Positions 23,091 to 33,608 of a stretch of DNA of 64,000 nt are shown piece by piece (the stretch's first letter is position 1; every line of letters starts with the position of its first letter). The stretch is from Melastoma dodecandrum (lineage: Eukaryota > Streptophyta > Magnoliopsida > Myrtales > Melastomataceae), in the NCBI GenBank assembly GCA_029817715.1, contig JARUPY010000190.1:4526001-4590000 (forward strand), read 5' to 3'. The position numbers and the translations under genes were made by a program. The notes below the pieces were generated by a model that saw only the letters and a list, made by a program, of their open reading frames with translations, did not search any database and was not told the DNA's origin.

Positions 23091-23141
23091 CTTTCTTTTA
23101 TGAAAACTTGGACCTGCATCAGTTATTGTAAAAGCACTTGG

Positions 23142-23768
23142 TCATATGTCTTTTTTAATCTTTTCCTCCTCAGCTACACAGCGAGTAATGAGCTCATTCA
23201 CTGTCCAACTCTCTCCTTGAGTGTTAAAAGCAGTCTTAATCATTCCAAACTCAGGAGGCAGAGAACTGAGGATCCGAGGAACTATGTAATTCTCTAGTAA
23301 ATCTATTTTGTGGGCGCTCAGTTTGGACTGCACATGCACCCATCTCATAATATATTCCCTCACATTGGTAAAATCTCTGTAAGCCAAAGAATTCATCATC
23401 TCTAACAGGTGTGTGATCTCTGCATTGTCAGACACCTGATATCGCTCTCCAATGGCAGCAAGAAGAACCTTTGCTTTATTTGTTTCCGACAAACCACTAA
23501 GAAGATGATCCGGGATTGACCTTTTCATGGCCAACATGCACATTTTATTGGCATGTGTCCATTTCTCATAATATTCCTTTTCCTGGACTGAGCTCGCATC
23601 AGTAGGCACCCCAGGTTCATCCACTGTAAGACCCATATCCAGATTGATGCAGCCCATAGCAAACTCGAGGTCTTGTTTCCATTTCTTATAATTTGAACCG
23701 CCTAGGACCTCTATAGTGGTAGCGTTATTGCACATATTGAAGGAAACTGTAGAACAAAAGTAATGCAA
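23142..23768 (-). CDS. Copia-2 gag
   Basis: A 208-codon frame with the Copia gag pattern: LGGSNYKKWKQDLEFAM near the N-terminus, YYEKWTHANKMCMLAMK, ALAYRDFTNVREYI-like segments and a C-terminal NELITRCVAEEEKIKKDI. A TGA at 23142-23144 ends it, but the same frame runs on through PSAFTITDAGPSF into the zinc-knuckle frame, so the stop is probably a point mutation in a formerly single gag-pol frame. Gag forms the particle that carries element RNA. Confidence 0.85.
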   Translation of the reverse strand: MHYFCSTVSFNMCNNATTIEVLGGSNYKKWKQDLEFAMGCINLDMGLTVDEPGVPTDASSVQEKEYYEKWTHANKMCMLAMKRSIPDHLLSGLSETNKAKVLLAAIGERYQVSDNAEITHLLEMMNSLAYRDFTNVREYIMRWVHVQSKLSAHKIDLLENYIVPRILSSLPPEFGMIKTAFNTQGESWTVNELITRCVAEEEKIKKDI

Positions 23769-24479
23769 TCATTTAGTGTCATGAGCCATTTAAAATTGAT
23801 TAATTCGATCCAAAATTAATGAAGAATCCTCATGTCCTAATGTCAACTCCCCTTTGGGTAGAGAAAACATAAGGCAGAGAAATCTTCCCATAAGGATCAT
23901 AAAATTATTTGACAAATTTATTCCCTTTGGGAAACAAATAGTCTAATCCCACACCCGATCACGTGTCACCATGGATGATCCACTTTGGTGAAATCATACA
24001 CAGCACAATGTGCTATAAACTGTGGGAGTTAATACATGCTACCTTTAAGAAACCACCACCTGCCACTTTGGCGGCCAAACACTTGTAGCACATTATGACG
24101 TTCCTTCATTAAATAAATGCATGTATTAATTAGAACCAACTGTCACCATAAACAGGTCACTTTGGCAACCAAATGTTCATGGCACAACATGGTCACACCT
24201 TTCTAGGCTCATATCACTTATCACATCAGATATTATGTGTGATACCTTACTCGTGTATATATATGTATATACTTATTCCTTTCCACGAGTCTTACTTTAA
24301 AAAGATTGCGAAAAATTAATATTATAATATGCGCAATTATTGTTTAATAGTTTAGGTTAGCATAGTCCCAAACACATAGATTTAATGCCTAATCCACTTG
24401 GATTAGGTTTTATACATTAACACATTTATATCTTAATACGCAATATTTACACTGCCCAGTTTTATTTATTTACAAGGGC

Positions 24480-25095
24480 TTTAGCATATGTACAATATCC
24501 CCATTGGTTTCTTAGACAAACAGATGAGGATATTTTGTCCGGGCTTCAGTTTCTGGTTCCCAGGTTTCATTACCCTGAGACCAACCTATTTTAACTACCG
24601 GTACTTTCTTACCACGAATTTGCCTCACATTGCAATCTAAAATTGCCAACGGAATATTGTATTCTCATTCGGAACATATCCCTCCACAACGCTTTGAACA
24701 TCCAGATTTCTAAAAGTGTCGATTCCTTCTCCAGCTGTTTGAAATTGTATTTGTCCAGACTGACAATCAATTGTCGCTCCATTTCTTTTCATCCATTGCA
24801 TACCAAACATGACATCAATGCCCGGATCCATCTCCGTGACAAAGAGGTCAACTTTTGCAATGAGGAAATCAACACGTACCTCACAATCACGACATGGCCC
24901 CTACATTTTGACGGGGACATCTTTCCACGAAGTGATAATTGATGCATATTGGGTTCTATCCCAAGGCATTCCCATTTCTTTTGCTGACCTTTTGGAGATG
25001 AAGGAGTGCCAAACTCCCGTATTGAAAACCCCTTTAAGGTGATATCCATCAACCCATACATTTCGTTCTAGCCTCCAAGATGGTTGACTTGAGCT
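24480..25095 (-). pseudogene. Gypsy-like retropepsin and integrase-tail fragment inside the Copia-2 leader
   Basis: Three frames on the minus strand combine into a Ty3/Gypsy-type pattern foreign to Copia. First comes a retropepsin-like stretch NTGVWHSFISKRSAKEMG, where family members have DTGA-THSFIS; the catalytic Asp is Asn here. Then DVMFGMQWMKRNGATIDC matches the DVILGMDWL...AxIDC flap region. After a one-base shift follows PLAILDCNVRQIRGKKVPVV and TWEPETEARTKYPHLF, the C-terminal tail typical of Gypsy integrases. RT, RNase H and most of integrase are absent. A TAG near 24904 also breaks it. It lies in sense orientation between the primer-binding site and gag. It may be a captured deletion derivative of a Gypsy element, or a domesticated gene that was captured. 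Confidence 0.68.
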
Positions 25096-25529
25096 TCCCG
25101 CCAGAGTTTTAGTGTATATTTACAGAATATGAAGAAGGATAACTGATCGAATTGATGGAATAATAGAATGCGGATCTATCATTGAATTGATTTCAACATT
25201 TTATAGGCTGAGATTGAAGTTTCTTCGCTTACAGATTGACAATGTCAATTGACAATTGTCATTCTGAACTACATTTGTCCCCCCTTTTTATTTTATTTAT
25301 TTATTTTTTTTTAATTCAACGTGCGTGAAGGCACGTTACAATCAAAGCGACGTACGTCGCTTTCAATTAATATAATATATTAATATAATAATATTATAAT
25401 AATAATATAAATAATAAAATATTATTATTATTATAACAATCATTATAATCCGTCCTTTTATGGTACGGTTATCGAGATAAATCATACTTATCCAAATGTC
25501 ACGCTTATCGATATTATCCGATAGCGTTT

Positions 25530-25643
25530 CGCATATCGAGATTATTCATACTTATCCGATAGTGTTACGCATATCGAGATTATTCATACTTATCCGATAG
25601 CGTTACGCATATCGAGATTATTCATACTTATCCGATTGCGTTA
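25530..25643. repeat. three tandem copies of a 38-bp unit in the Copia-2 leader
   Basis: Copies start at 25530, 25568 and 25606, each beginning CGCATATCGAGATTATTC. Partial further copies precede them near 25490-25525. They lie between the primer-binding site and the captured Gypsy-like fragment. Confidence 0.92.
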
Positions 25644-25807
25644 ATAACAAACATCATTTAAAACTTTAATGATGTTGCCAAAATTTAAACGGTCGTTATC
25701 GTCGATTTAAACTCGATAACCGAAGATATCAGAAAGAGAAAACAACGAAATATAATCAAAATTTCTCCTCAGAATTGTAAATCCGTATAATCTGCTCTGA
25801 TACCACG

Positions 25808-26408
25808 TGTTGACTATCTCATATACTCGGAGAAGTCACAATTCTCAATAAACAGCGGAAACATGATCGTTTACACGGATTTACAATCACAAAGGAAGAA
25901 CCGAATAGTAAACGTACCCGTAGTTGACATTTTGTGGATGTAGAAGATGAATTCAAGGAGCGTAGATCCTTTTCCCCTTTTCCTTCCCTAACGGCTGCTC
26001 TCGATGGAGGAGGCGTAAGAAACTGACGATCGAAACCTTATGAATCGATTTCCAGAAATTCCATATATATATATATATGGTTTTCTTTGTGAAAAGTCAG
26101 TTTTGCCCTTTATTAAATAAAAGTCTGAAGGACAGGGGAAGGGATCTAGCCGTAAATTACCATAATCCATAAAATCTACGGTCTTATCCATCAACAGACC
26201 ATAGGCTATAAATGGCCTACACCCAGCCGTAAACCACATTAAATAATCGAGATGCGCATATCCCAATAACTTTAGTGATCACAATACTTTAGTGGGATTT
26301 CATGCACTGCCTTATGTTACAGCCTGTTTTATAAAATGTAGTTTGATGAAGTAAAGAAAGAAGATTAATACAAAAATATACAATTAATTGTAGCCCAAAA
26401 TTCCAACA
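25808..26408 (-). repeat. 5' LTR of Copia-2
   Basis: 601 bp, near-identical to 18486-19085. Differences include a 4-bp indel in the TTAAATAAAAG tract near 26112 and a shorter AT run near 26064-26080. On the plus strand it starts at TGTTGAC, three bases inside the TGGTATCAGAGC site on the opposite strand. Confidence 0.95.
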
Positions 26409-28716
26409 AGAACCACTTCCGTCATAATTCCAGATGGTGATTCATTGGGGTACTTGTTCCTGAAGTATTTGAGCTCTGCTTCCAGATCTTGTACCTCCTT
26501 CTCCCTCTTGGAGATGAGGTCGTTCGTTTTCTGAAGGGCTTCCATATCCTACTCTGCCTGCTCTTCCATCATTCTGAGATACTGAAGGGATTCCATTTGG
26601 AGAGTCCCTTTCTCCTCCTGCAATCTGTTGATCATTGCCATTGCTTGATTCGTGGATTCAGCTGTGGAATTTCTTTCTTCCTCCAACTCCTTATACAAGG
26701 CACTCAGAGCTTTCCGATCGGGTTCTATCTGCCTTTTCAGTCGATCCATTGCAGTTTCACCTTCAATTTCACTCACAACACTTCCATCTACGGACAGACA
26801 CGATTCATTCCTTTCTAGTGCAACCCTCTTTTGGAAGGACTGCAAAGCGCCATAACTCGATGCTTCGACAGTCCTTAGCTTGTCACTGTTCATAGACATT
26901 TTTGCACTCGAGTCACTAAGTGAATGCTCAAGCCCCCGAGTGGTAGACTTTTGAGAGAACAAGTTCCTTAAGTCCTGGCTAACCTTTGAAGAGTCTTTTG
27001 ATAGCCATTGATCCACAAGAAGACTAGATAATTGTTTCCCTCTATTGGCCACAACTAATTTATAAGAATCACTGAGATCCAATAGATTTGGAACTCTGGG
27101 ATATATTATCAGAGAATTGCTGGTTTCCATCACCCGATTTACCATTTGTAGTAACCTGGCTGCTCTCCAAATTGGACGCTGCTTGTGCATCTGGAAGGGT
27201 AAAGTTGTCGTCTTTACTGGTTCCTCTGCTATCTGAAGACATTTAAATCGCATTAGTTGATTCAATTGATATAACTTTCTTGTTCAAAATAATCCGAGGT
27301 AACAAAAGCATGAAGGTAAGCAACATAAGGATATTGCTATATAGCGTCAATTTCGTGAGGACTTCAGTTCCTACAGGAAGTTTACAATGAAAAAAATATT
27401 AGGCAGGTAACGCTTTAACCATAACTGATCAGATGGCTAAAAATGTGTGATTGAATGAATACTACTTTAGGATGAGATCTACCCTATTCTTTCCCATTTC
27501 AAGTAAAAATCTCTCAAGAAGCAGCTGACAGTCTTTTATGGTTAACATTACGGGAAAAAATTTCTTTGATTATAAAGGAATACCAAAGTTGGAAAATCCA
27601 ACCAAATGAACTTTCAAGCAGATGATAAGGCTCACGGAAGAAAACGATTCTGACTTACCCTCTTCAGCCATGACACCATGAGGAGTTGCTGCATTATCTG
27701 CGATGGAATCCATGTCAGCAAAGGATATCAGTTCAGGTACGGGAGATAAGCCAACATTAGTTTCCTTGACTTCTTTGTCAATGCTCGTCGTTTTAACCAA
27801 TCCTTGCTCAACAAAAGAGTCCCTGACCGAATCATCATGGGCGGAAACTCTATCTATTTGTGCATTCAATGCTGAAGACGATATTATAAAACAAGGATCG
27901 GCAATCTCTATCGGGGGATCCGTTGGTACCCTTTGGATTCCCATCTCTTGTGGTTTTTCTGTTTTCAATAGCAACTCCTCTGCCTCGTCCTCTGAAAATA
28001 GAACCTCGGATTCAGCATCAGAATTAATCTTGAGCTTTATGTAGGCAACACGAGTTAAGTGATCGGATTGTTGAATTTTCTGATGAGAATCTTCATGGAA
28101 CTGTTCTATTGCAGTTATTTCCCGGGTATCCCTGTTGATACTGACATGCCCCTAATGTCGATAAAGTTGCTTCCGAAGGACCTCGTGAGCATCAATTTTT
28201 TGGCGTAGCCTTTTGATGTACAAGGCTCATTGCAGCAAGCACAAATTATTTTCCCTGATCTGACGAGCTCGTGATCATCAGAGTCTGTATCCTCATCCAT
28301 ATCACTGTATGAATCCTCTCCTATTTTACCACCAACAATCTGTATATTTCAGCATTTGACTCGTTGATAGTGGCAAATGAGAACAGGCAGCTTTCGCACA
28401 TTTGATGAACATCGGCAAGCTTATCGTGAGCGTGGCATAACACCAGTGATGAGATCTCCATCTTGTGATGTCCATATATCATATCCCAATAATACCCAGC
28501 TTTCTTAATACTAAAAACATGGTAGAGTCTTGAGGTGAGAAGACAGGGCGTGTTCAACCCACAATAAGAGGCAAACTTTGTGATCATGTACGACGCAGCA
28601 GCATATACAAAGAGAATCAATAAAAGGAACCACTTGACAACTGCCGATGCCAAAGCTTCCATACAGTTTTTAGAAGTGGTCGCCGATTTAACTGAGACGA
28701 CTCTCTTTGAAGCCAT
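26409..28716 (-). pseudogene. myosin-binding protein (DUF593/GTD-binding) pseudogene, 5' part
   Basis: Exon 1 runs 28716-27659 and the next exon from 27232. The N-terminus MASKRVVS precedes a membrane helix (ALASAVVKWFLLLILFVYAA) and a Cys-containing lumen-proximal segment, as in MYOB proteins that anchor myosin XI to endomembranes. The second exon holds LLDLSDSYKLVVANRGKQLS, LERNESCLSVDGSVVSEIEGE and the GTD-binding coiled coil (DRLKRQIEPDRKALSALYKELEEERN). Lesions seen: one-base loss at RLLV-GKIGED near 28322, another shift near 28150, a shift before LLDLSD near 27085, and a TAG in place of the Tyr codon of EEQAEYDMEAL near 26550. Copia-2 then cuts the exon at 26409. The gene is dead on several counts. 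Confidence 0.88.
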
Positions 28717-29611
28717 GCCCCAACAGAGTGCCAGTCTTACTCTGAGCTGAACCGAAAGATCTGTATGACAATCGAAATCATAAAAGTTACTAAAAAACGT
28801 AAAACCAAGATATCCAACTTCATTGGCATGCAACTTCCTGGGAATTAATTTGCAGAAAAAGCATAAAGCTTGAGGCCACTGATGGAGCCAACTTTGTGGG
28901 TATATCCGTACCTCGATGGTCTTAGCATCGCATTTCCAAACAAACAAACACCCAAGTCTGCAGAATCAAATATAACACCTACATCGTATCAGCACGGATC
29001 AATTCCATATTCATCACATTTATTTTGGGGGGTGGGGTTATGTCTCAAGCATCTGAAGGAAAGCTGGCAAACAAAGGATCAGCCCCCCTTCTCCAAAACC
29101 TATAAACAATTCCAGAAATCCAACAAACCTTCAGCTGGCCACTAAAACAAATCCCCTAGCCATCAAAAAAGAGCAAAAAAATGAAGAACCAATCCGCTAG
29201 GAACGACGAACACTCAAAGAAAGCATTCCGTCATCCTCAACCCGAGTTTCCGACGTCAAACACGGTGGATTCATCTCAATCACATCCGATCAAGGGGAAT
29301 CACCAAACACAAGCGCACGCACACAAGCCTCTCCTCCCGCCAGTAGACGGGGAACGAACGTTAAAAAAAGAAAAACCGAAAGCAGCAGCTGGACTGTGCG
29401 AAGGAATCGGAATCGGCGGGGAGAGCTCCGATCGACGGTAACGATCACGTCGTTGCCCCGATAACAGAAAGCAGTTAGGGGGTGCGGGGCACGTTGTTCG
29501 TTTTTGCCGGGTTCAATCATATTTATAGATAATCACTTCATGTGGATTGTTAGAAAAAACGTCCCCAGTTAGTGAAAAGACGGTTGTGCCCTAGAAAGAC
29601 TTATGAAGTCA
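28717..29611. other. upstream region of the myosin-binding pseudogene
   Basis: Former 5'UTR and promoter of the pseudogene, and the spacer to the 3' end of the ankyrin gene. Short plus-strand frames match nothing I recognise. Confidence 0.45.
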
Positions 29612-31762
29612 TTATATAATGTCGTATCGGAATAACAAGTTCCGGAGGGACTTGCGCAGCGGCTTCAGCCCAAGGTCCGGCTTCCCAAGCGGGTCTACGA
29701 ACCACCTGACGAAGAACAGCACGATGAAGCACCCTGCCGTTATGAAACCCGTCAGTCCCAGGCCGTGGTGGGTCCTCTGGAGCACCACGTATATCCCCGA
29801 CGCGAAAGCCAGCACCATGCACAGTATGGCGATGAATATGAACACCATCGCCACGTTTATGAACCTCGCGCGCTCGTAGTAACCCCCTCCCGACGTCCCG
29901 AACTGGAGGTAGACTGCCGCGATAGAACAGCAAAAGGCCAAGGTGTCAGAGATCACAAACAGCTTGAAGGCCAGCTTGGAGGCGAGAACTGCCATCCCCT
30001 GGTTCGGGCCGTCGTTCTGGTCGTAGCCGCCCGGGAAGGTGAAGGCTGCTGCAAAAGTCACCGTGGCTATCAGCGTCGCTACAAGGAGATGTATGTCGAG
30101 CATTTTGCCACGCTCTCCCAGCGGCCACTCCCGTTTCCGTTCGTTGTCGATGGTTTCTGCCGCGACGGTGTCTTTCGGCTCTTGGCTTAGGAATTTCTTG
30201 ACATTGGTGTTGACCCAAGCTTGCATAGCTTGAACTCCATAAGTGTCCTTCAACATGAAGTAAACCTTCGCAGCAGCGAATCCACTCTACACAGATTTTC
30301 AACCGTATCACAAGTCAGCCAAATCCGGATTCAATTATATGATTACTCGTGCGAAAGGAACGACGTGCTGTACCTCTTGATGTTTGCGATAGATGCCGAG
30401 GGCTGTCAGGTTTTTCTTGTTCGTGGCTTTGATATCCACCCGGCTGTCCCTTGCGAGCATCGAAATGATGACGTACTTCTTGTACAAAGCGGCCAGGTGC
30501 AGAGGCGTGTTCCCATCCTCATCGGCCTCGTTCACCATGCCCACAAGTCCAGGCTTCCCCAGAATGAATCTGACAGCGTTCTCCTGCCCCCCTATGACAG
30601 CCGTATGAAGGGCTGTCCGGCCCTTGTCATCAACAAGGTCGGTAATGTCTGGACGGATCTTCATTATCTCCTCCATCACATGGATACGGCCACGGAACGC
30701 GGCAATATGAAGGGCCGATTCCCCGTCCTTGCAAGGTATGTAGGCTGCGGAGCTATCGTACCTGAGGAACAGTTGGGCTGCCTTCACGTTGCCGAAATGA
30801 GCTGCATAGTGAAGCGGAGTCCACCCGCGCGCATCTGCTTCTCCTATCATGTGCGTCCTCTTCTTAACAATTTCCTTGATCGTCTCTGCAGATTGCAACA
30901 AAAGCAAACTTAATTCATCCGACCTTTTTGAGTTCCTTCTTTGCTGAATCCCACCAAATACAGCAAGATCAGGTATCCCTAAACTCATCGATACTATATA
31001 AGAACGATGTGATCAATCTCAAGCATTTCCAACCATGAATACTTATCCTTCTCGAATCGAACAAGAATAAGTGATCCTACCACCACAGACAAAGAGAGGC
31101 AATCGGCACTGGCTCTTCACTAATTGTGATTATTGATACGCAAAAATCGACAGAACAACGCGAAACAGCTTACCATTCAATTGATAATAGAGCGCAGCGT
31201 GAAGGGCAGTCGTCCCATTTGTGCCGCCATAAAAACAAGACCCGCAATTACTCAATATGAGCTTGGCTATGCCTTGGTGCTCCTTTGCGACAGCGATATA
31301 AAACGGCGACTCGTCGGCTCCATTCACGAAATCCAGCAGCCCGGGATCCGCCTCAATCAGTGACTTTGCCACAGCCAGATGGCCATTCCTCACCGCCGAA
31401 TGCAGTGCGTTGTCCCTCCCGACATCGACCATCCTGAGAAATGACAGGTATCCGCCGTTTCCCATCTCGACGTCGGCAAAAAGGGTCTTAGAACGGGCGA
31501 TGACGAAGTCCACAATCTCAGAACACCCGACCCGGGCTGCAACATGGAGAGCAGTCTCCCCTTTCGAATTCGTCTCTCTGAAGAGCGCAGGGCACCGATT
31601 CACAGCTTCCTTGAAGAAATCAGGGTGCCCGAACTCTGCAGCGACATGGAGGATGGTGTTGCGCTTCGGGGTGGTCTGCGAGAGGAAGGGCAACCCGTGG
31701 TTGATCCCATGGAGGAAGATCACGTCCCCGGACCTCGCAGCCTTATAAAGTTCAGGATCCAT
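29612..31762 (-). CDS. ankyrin repeat protein with PGG membrane domain (ITN1/ACD6-like)
   Basis: Exons 31762-31174, 30885-30374 and 30286-29612 give 591 residues. About eight ankyrin repeats fill residues 1-360, with consensus pieces such as NTILHVAAEFGH, GETALHVAARVG, GWTPLHYAAHFGN, GRTALHTAVIGG and GNTPLHLAALYKK. The last exon carries the PGG domain (LVATLIATVTFAAAFTFPGGY) and about four predicted membrane helices. Plant proteins with this layout, such as ITN1 and ACD6, sit in the plasma membrane or ER and act in salt-stress or salicylate-linked defence signalling; which role applies here cannot be told. Both introns are GT-AG with phases 1 and 0. The ATG at 31762 opens MDPELYKAARSGDV, typical of the group. 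Confidence 0.93.
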
Positions 31763-32462
31763 GGCGATTCTCCTCCCCAGAACAACAAGACGAGCCTCAA
31801 GACTTCCAATCCAATCCCAGACAGACAGACAAGATTATAGGACAAGTCAAGGAGTCATACTCTTTGATCGCGAGGAAAGTTGGGGGTAGATTCAAGGGAG
31901 GTTTCTGAGGTAATCGGGGCGAAACTTCCATCGTTGTCTACTTTTTTCTTGCTTTCACACCTGTGGCTCTTGTGTGGGGACGACTCCCAACTTGCGGCGA
32001 CGAAGTAAACGGAGCAGGGTATAACCCTGCAGTTTGACCAACCAGAGCAGCAAGCAAGAAACGCATCCTGAAGTAACATATTCACAGACTAACAACAAGC
32101 CTAGATTGCCTCATACAGATCTGAACAAAGTTGAAAAACACGGGCAGGAGCGACAGGCTAACGTGGAGCTCTGGCGCCTAACGCAAGGTCTACGTTTTCT
32201 GCAAACTACGTGTGCTGGCGACGCTAACTCTATGGAGAATGTTTGCTATGTCCCTAAATGTGACAAAAGATGTGATTGTTGTGTATTTCATCCCAGAAGG
32301 GATTTCGAGAGAGGGCGGGGGACGTATCATCCCGGTTTGTCAGTTCTTCTCCTCGGTAGCGACCTCAGGATCTCTGGTGGTTGCCATCATCAGGGTGTCG
32401 AAATTCTCAGACTTTGCTAAGATTATCTCAATCTGGAATATGACAGTATTATGAGGTCGCCG
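31763..32462. other. intergenic spacer between ankyrin and Alba genes
   Basis: Upstream of the ankyrin gene and downstream of the Alba gene, both on the minus strand. No gene recognised. Confidence 0.45.
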
Positions 32463-33608
32463 TCAATGCACGGAGGTGTAGAGTTTATCTAGAGCGTTCA
32501 TCACCTTTGCCTTCTGGACAGTGCGCCCTTTGTACTCGTCCTTCATGCGGACGGACGAAGTAAGAATCTCTGTTGCAAAGAAAACAAAAGGTTGAGAAAT
32601 AATGGAACTCAATGGCGCCAGGCAAAATGCTTTATTTGTAAAATGGGGGAGTCTTGTTACTCTTCTCAGTGGCCAGTCCGCTGTTCTTCAGAGTTTCAGC
32701 GATCGCGACGACGGTAGCCATTGCTGTACATAAAGATGCAAGTTCAGTTTATGGTATATTCCACAAAAATGAGAGGTAATACCAGAAAGATGGTCCTCAC
32801 AGTTTCCTACCTGTGGAATTACGATTGCTTAGGCCTATCAAGAAATGCATCAAGACTACAGATTTCAGAGAATAAGAGGAGGAATTCATACCCGTTCCGA
32901 GTGCAGAAAGCTCAACCTCTTCATGTTGCTGCATGTACCTCTGTGAACATATCCAAAGAAAAGATATCAACCGAGTGTAAGCAGAGAAAAGCCGACAAAC
33001 ACAATGCAGTCGCCAACGTTGAGCCGATGGATCCCAAACAAGGATTGCTAATCTCTTCACCAACGGATCGGTTAATTTCCTGTTCCGTGAAAGAATCTAT
33101 CTCTGTTAATTGCAGAGATGGACGAAATTTCCCCCAAAATGTGGAACCCTAACTTCTCCTAATATCTGAATCATGCAAGGAAAAAAAATCTCATGCATCA
33201 CTACCAGTTCGGAGAATCTTGAAATTGGCCTCGCAAATCATCAACCAACCCGTAGGCGACAAATAGTACATCAAGAAACTACCTCAACCACAACGTAATC
33301 ACGATCAATAACTAACAAGATTGATTCCATTCTCATTGAAGCTCCAGACAATCAACCCCATGAACAGCGACACGACATCGAGAAGCAGAACTAAACGTCA
33401 TTCAATAGACATGGAATCCCGGGGACGACACCAGCGATCACACAGTTACCTTAGCAAGATTGACGTAGAAGAAGAGAGGCTTCTTCCTGTTGGAGACCTG
33501 AATTCGATTCTTCTTCGGGTGGACGGAGGTCCTTCCGGCAGCGATGACGCCTTCGCTGGCACTATTGTCGGTCACTGTAGACGCAACGGATTCAACCTCC
33601 ACGCTCAT
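32463..33608 (-). CDS. Alba-domain nucleic-acid-binding protein
   Basis: Exons 33608-33450, 32940-32892, 32723-32661 and 32569-32463 give 125 residues. The Alba fold is clear: KKNRIQVSNRKKPLFFYVNLAKRYM, EEVELSALGTAMATVVAIAETLKNSGLA and KGRTVQKAKV. It resembles the short plant Alba proteins of the At2g34160/At1g29250 type, which bind DNA or RNA and are linked to chromatin and mRNA control. The C-terminus is MNALDKLYTSVH, unlike the longer IEI...FDELMAA tail I would expect, so an extra exon or a genuine variant end is possible. All junctions are GT-AG and frames agree. The ATG at 33608 opens MSVEVESVAST. Confidence 0.9.

Larger units (their letters stand above)
18486..26408 (-). mobile_element. 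Ty1/Copia LTR retrotransposon in a coding exon (Copia-2)
   Basis: A 7.9-kb minus-strand element. LTRs at 26408-25808 (5') and 19085-18486 (3') are about 600 bp, both TGTTGAC...CCAACA, with about ten visible substitutions and small indels between them. The target duplication AGAAC is exact (18481-18485 and 26409-26413). The primer-binding site TGGTATCAGAGC lies next to the 5' LTR at 25805-25794. Internal order is a long leader, gag, zinc knuckle and protease, integrase, RT and RNase H. Only three lesions are seen in gag-pol: a TGA at 23142-23144 and single-base frameshifts near 22035 and 21663. It interrupts the DUF593 region of a myosin-binding gene. Confidence 0.96.

Noticed and set aside
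25370..25440. AT-only stretch that could suggest a replication origin or matrix attachment site
   Set aside because: It lies inside the Copia-2 leader and is simply low-complexity sequence.
30221..30913. 230-codon plus-strand open frame
   Set aside because: It is the antisense shadow of the ankyrin exons, whose splice phases and repeats are unambiguous; the plus-strand peptide matches no family.
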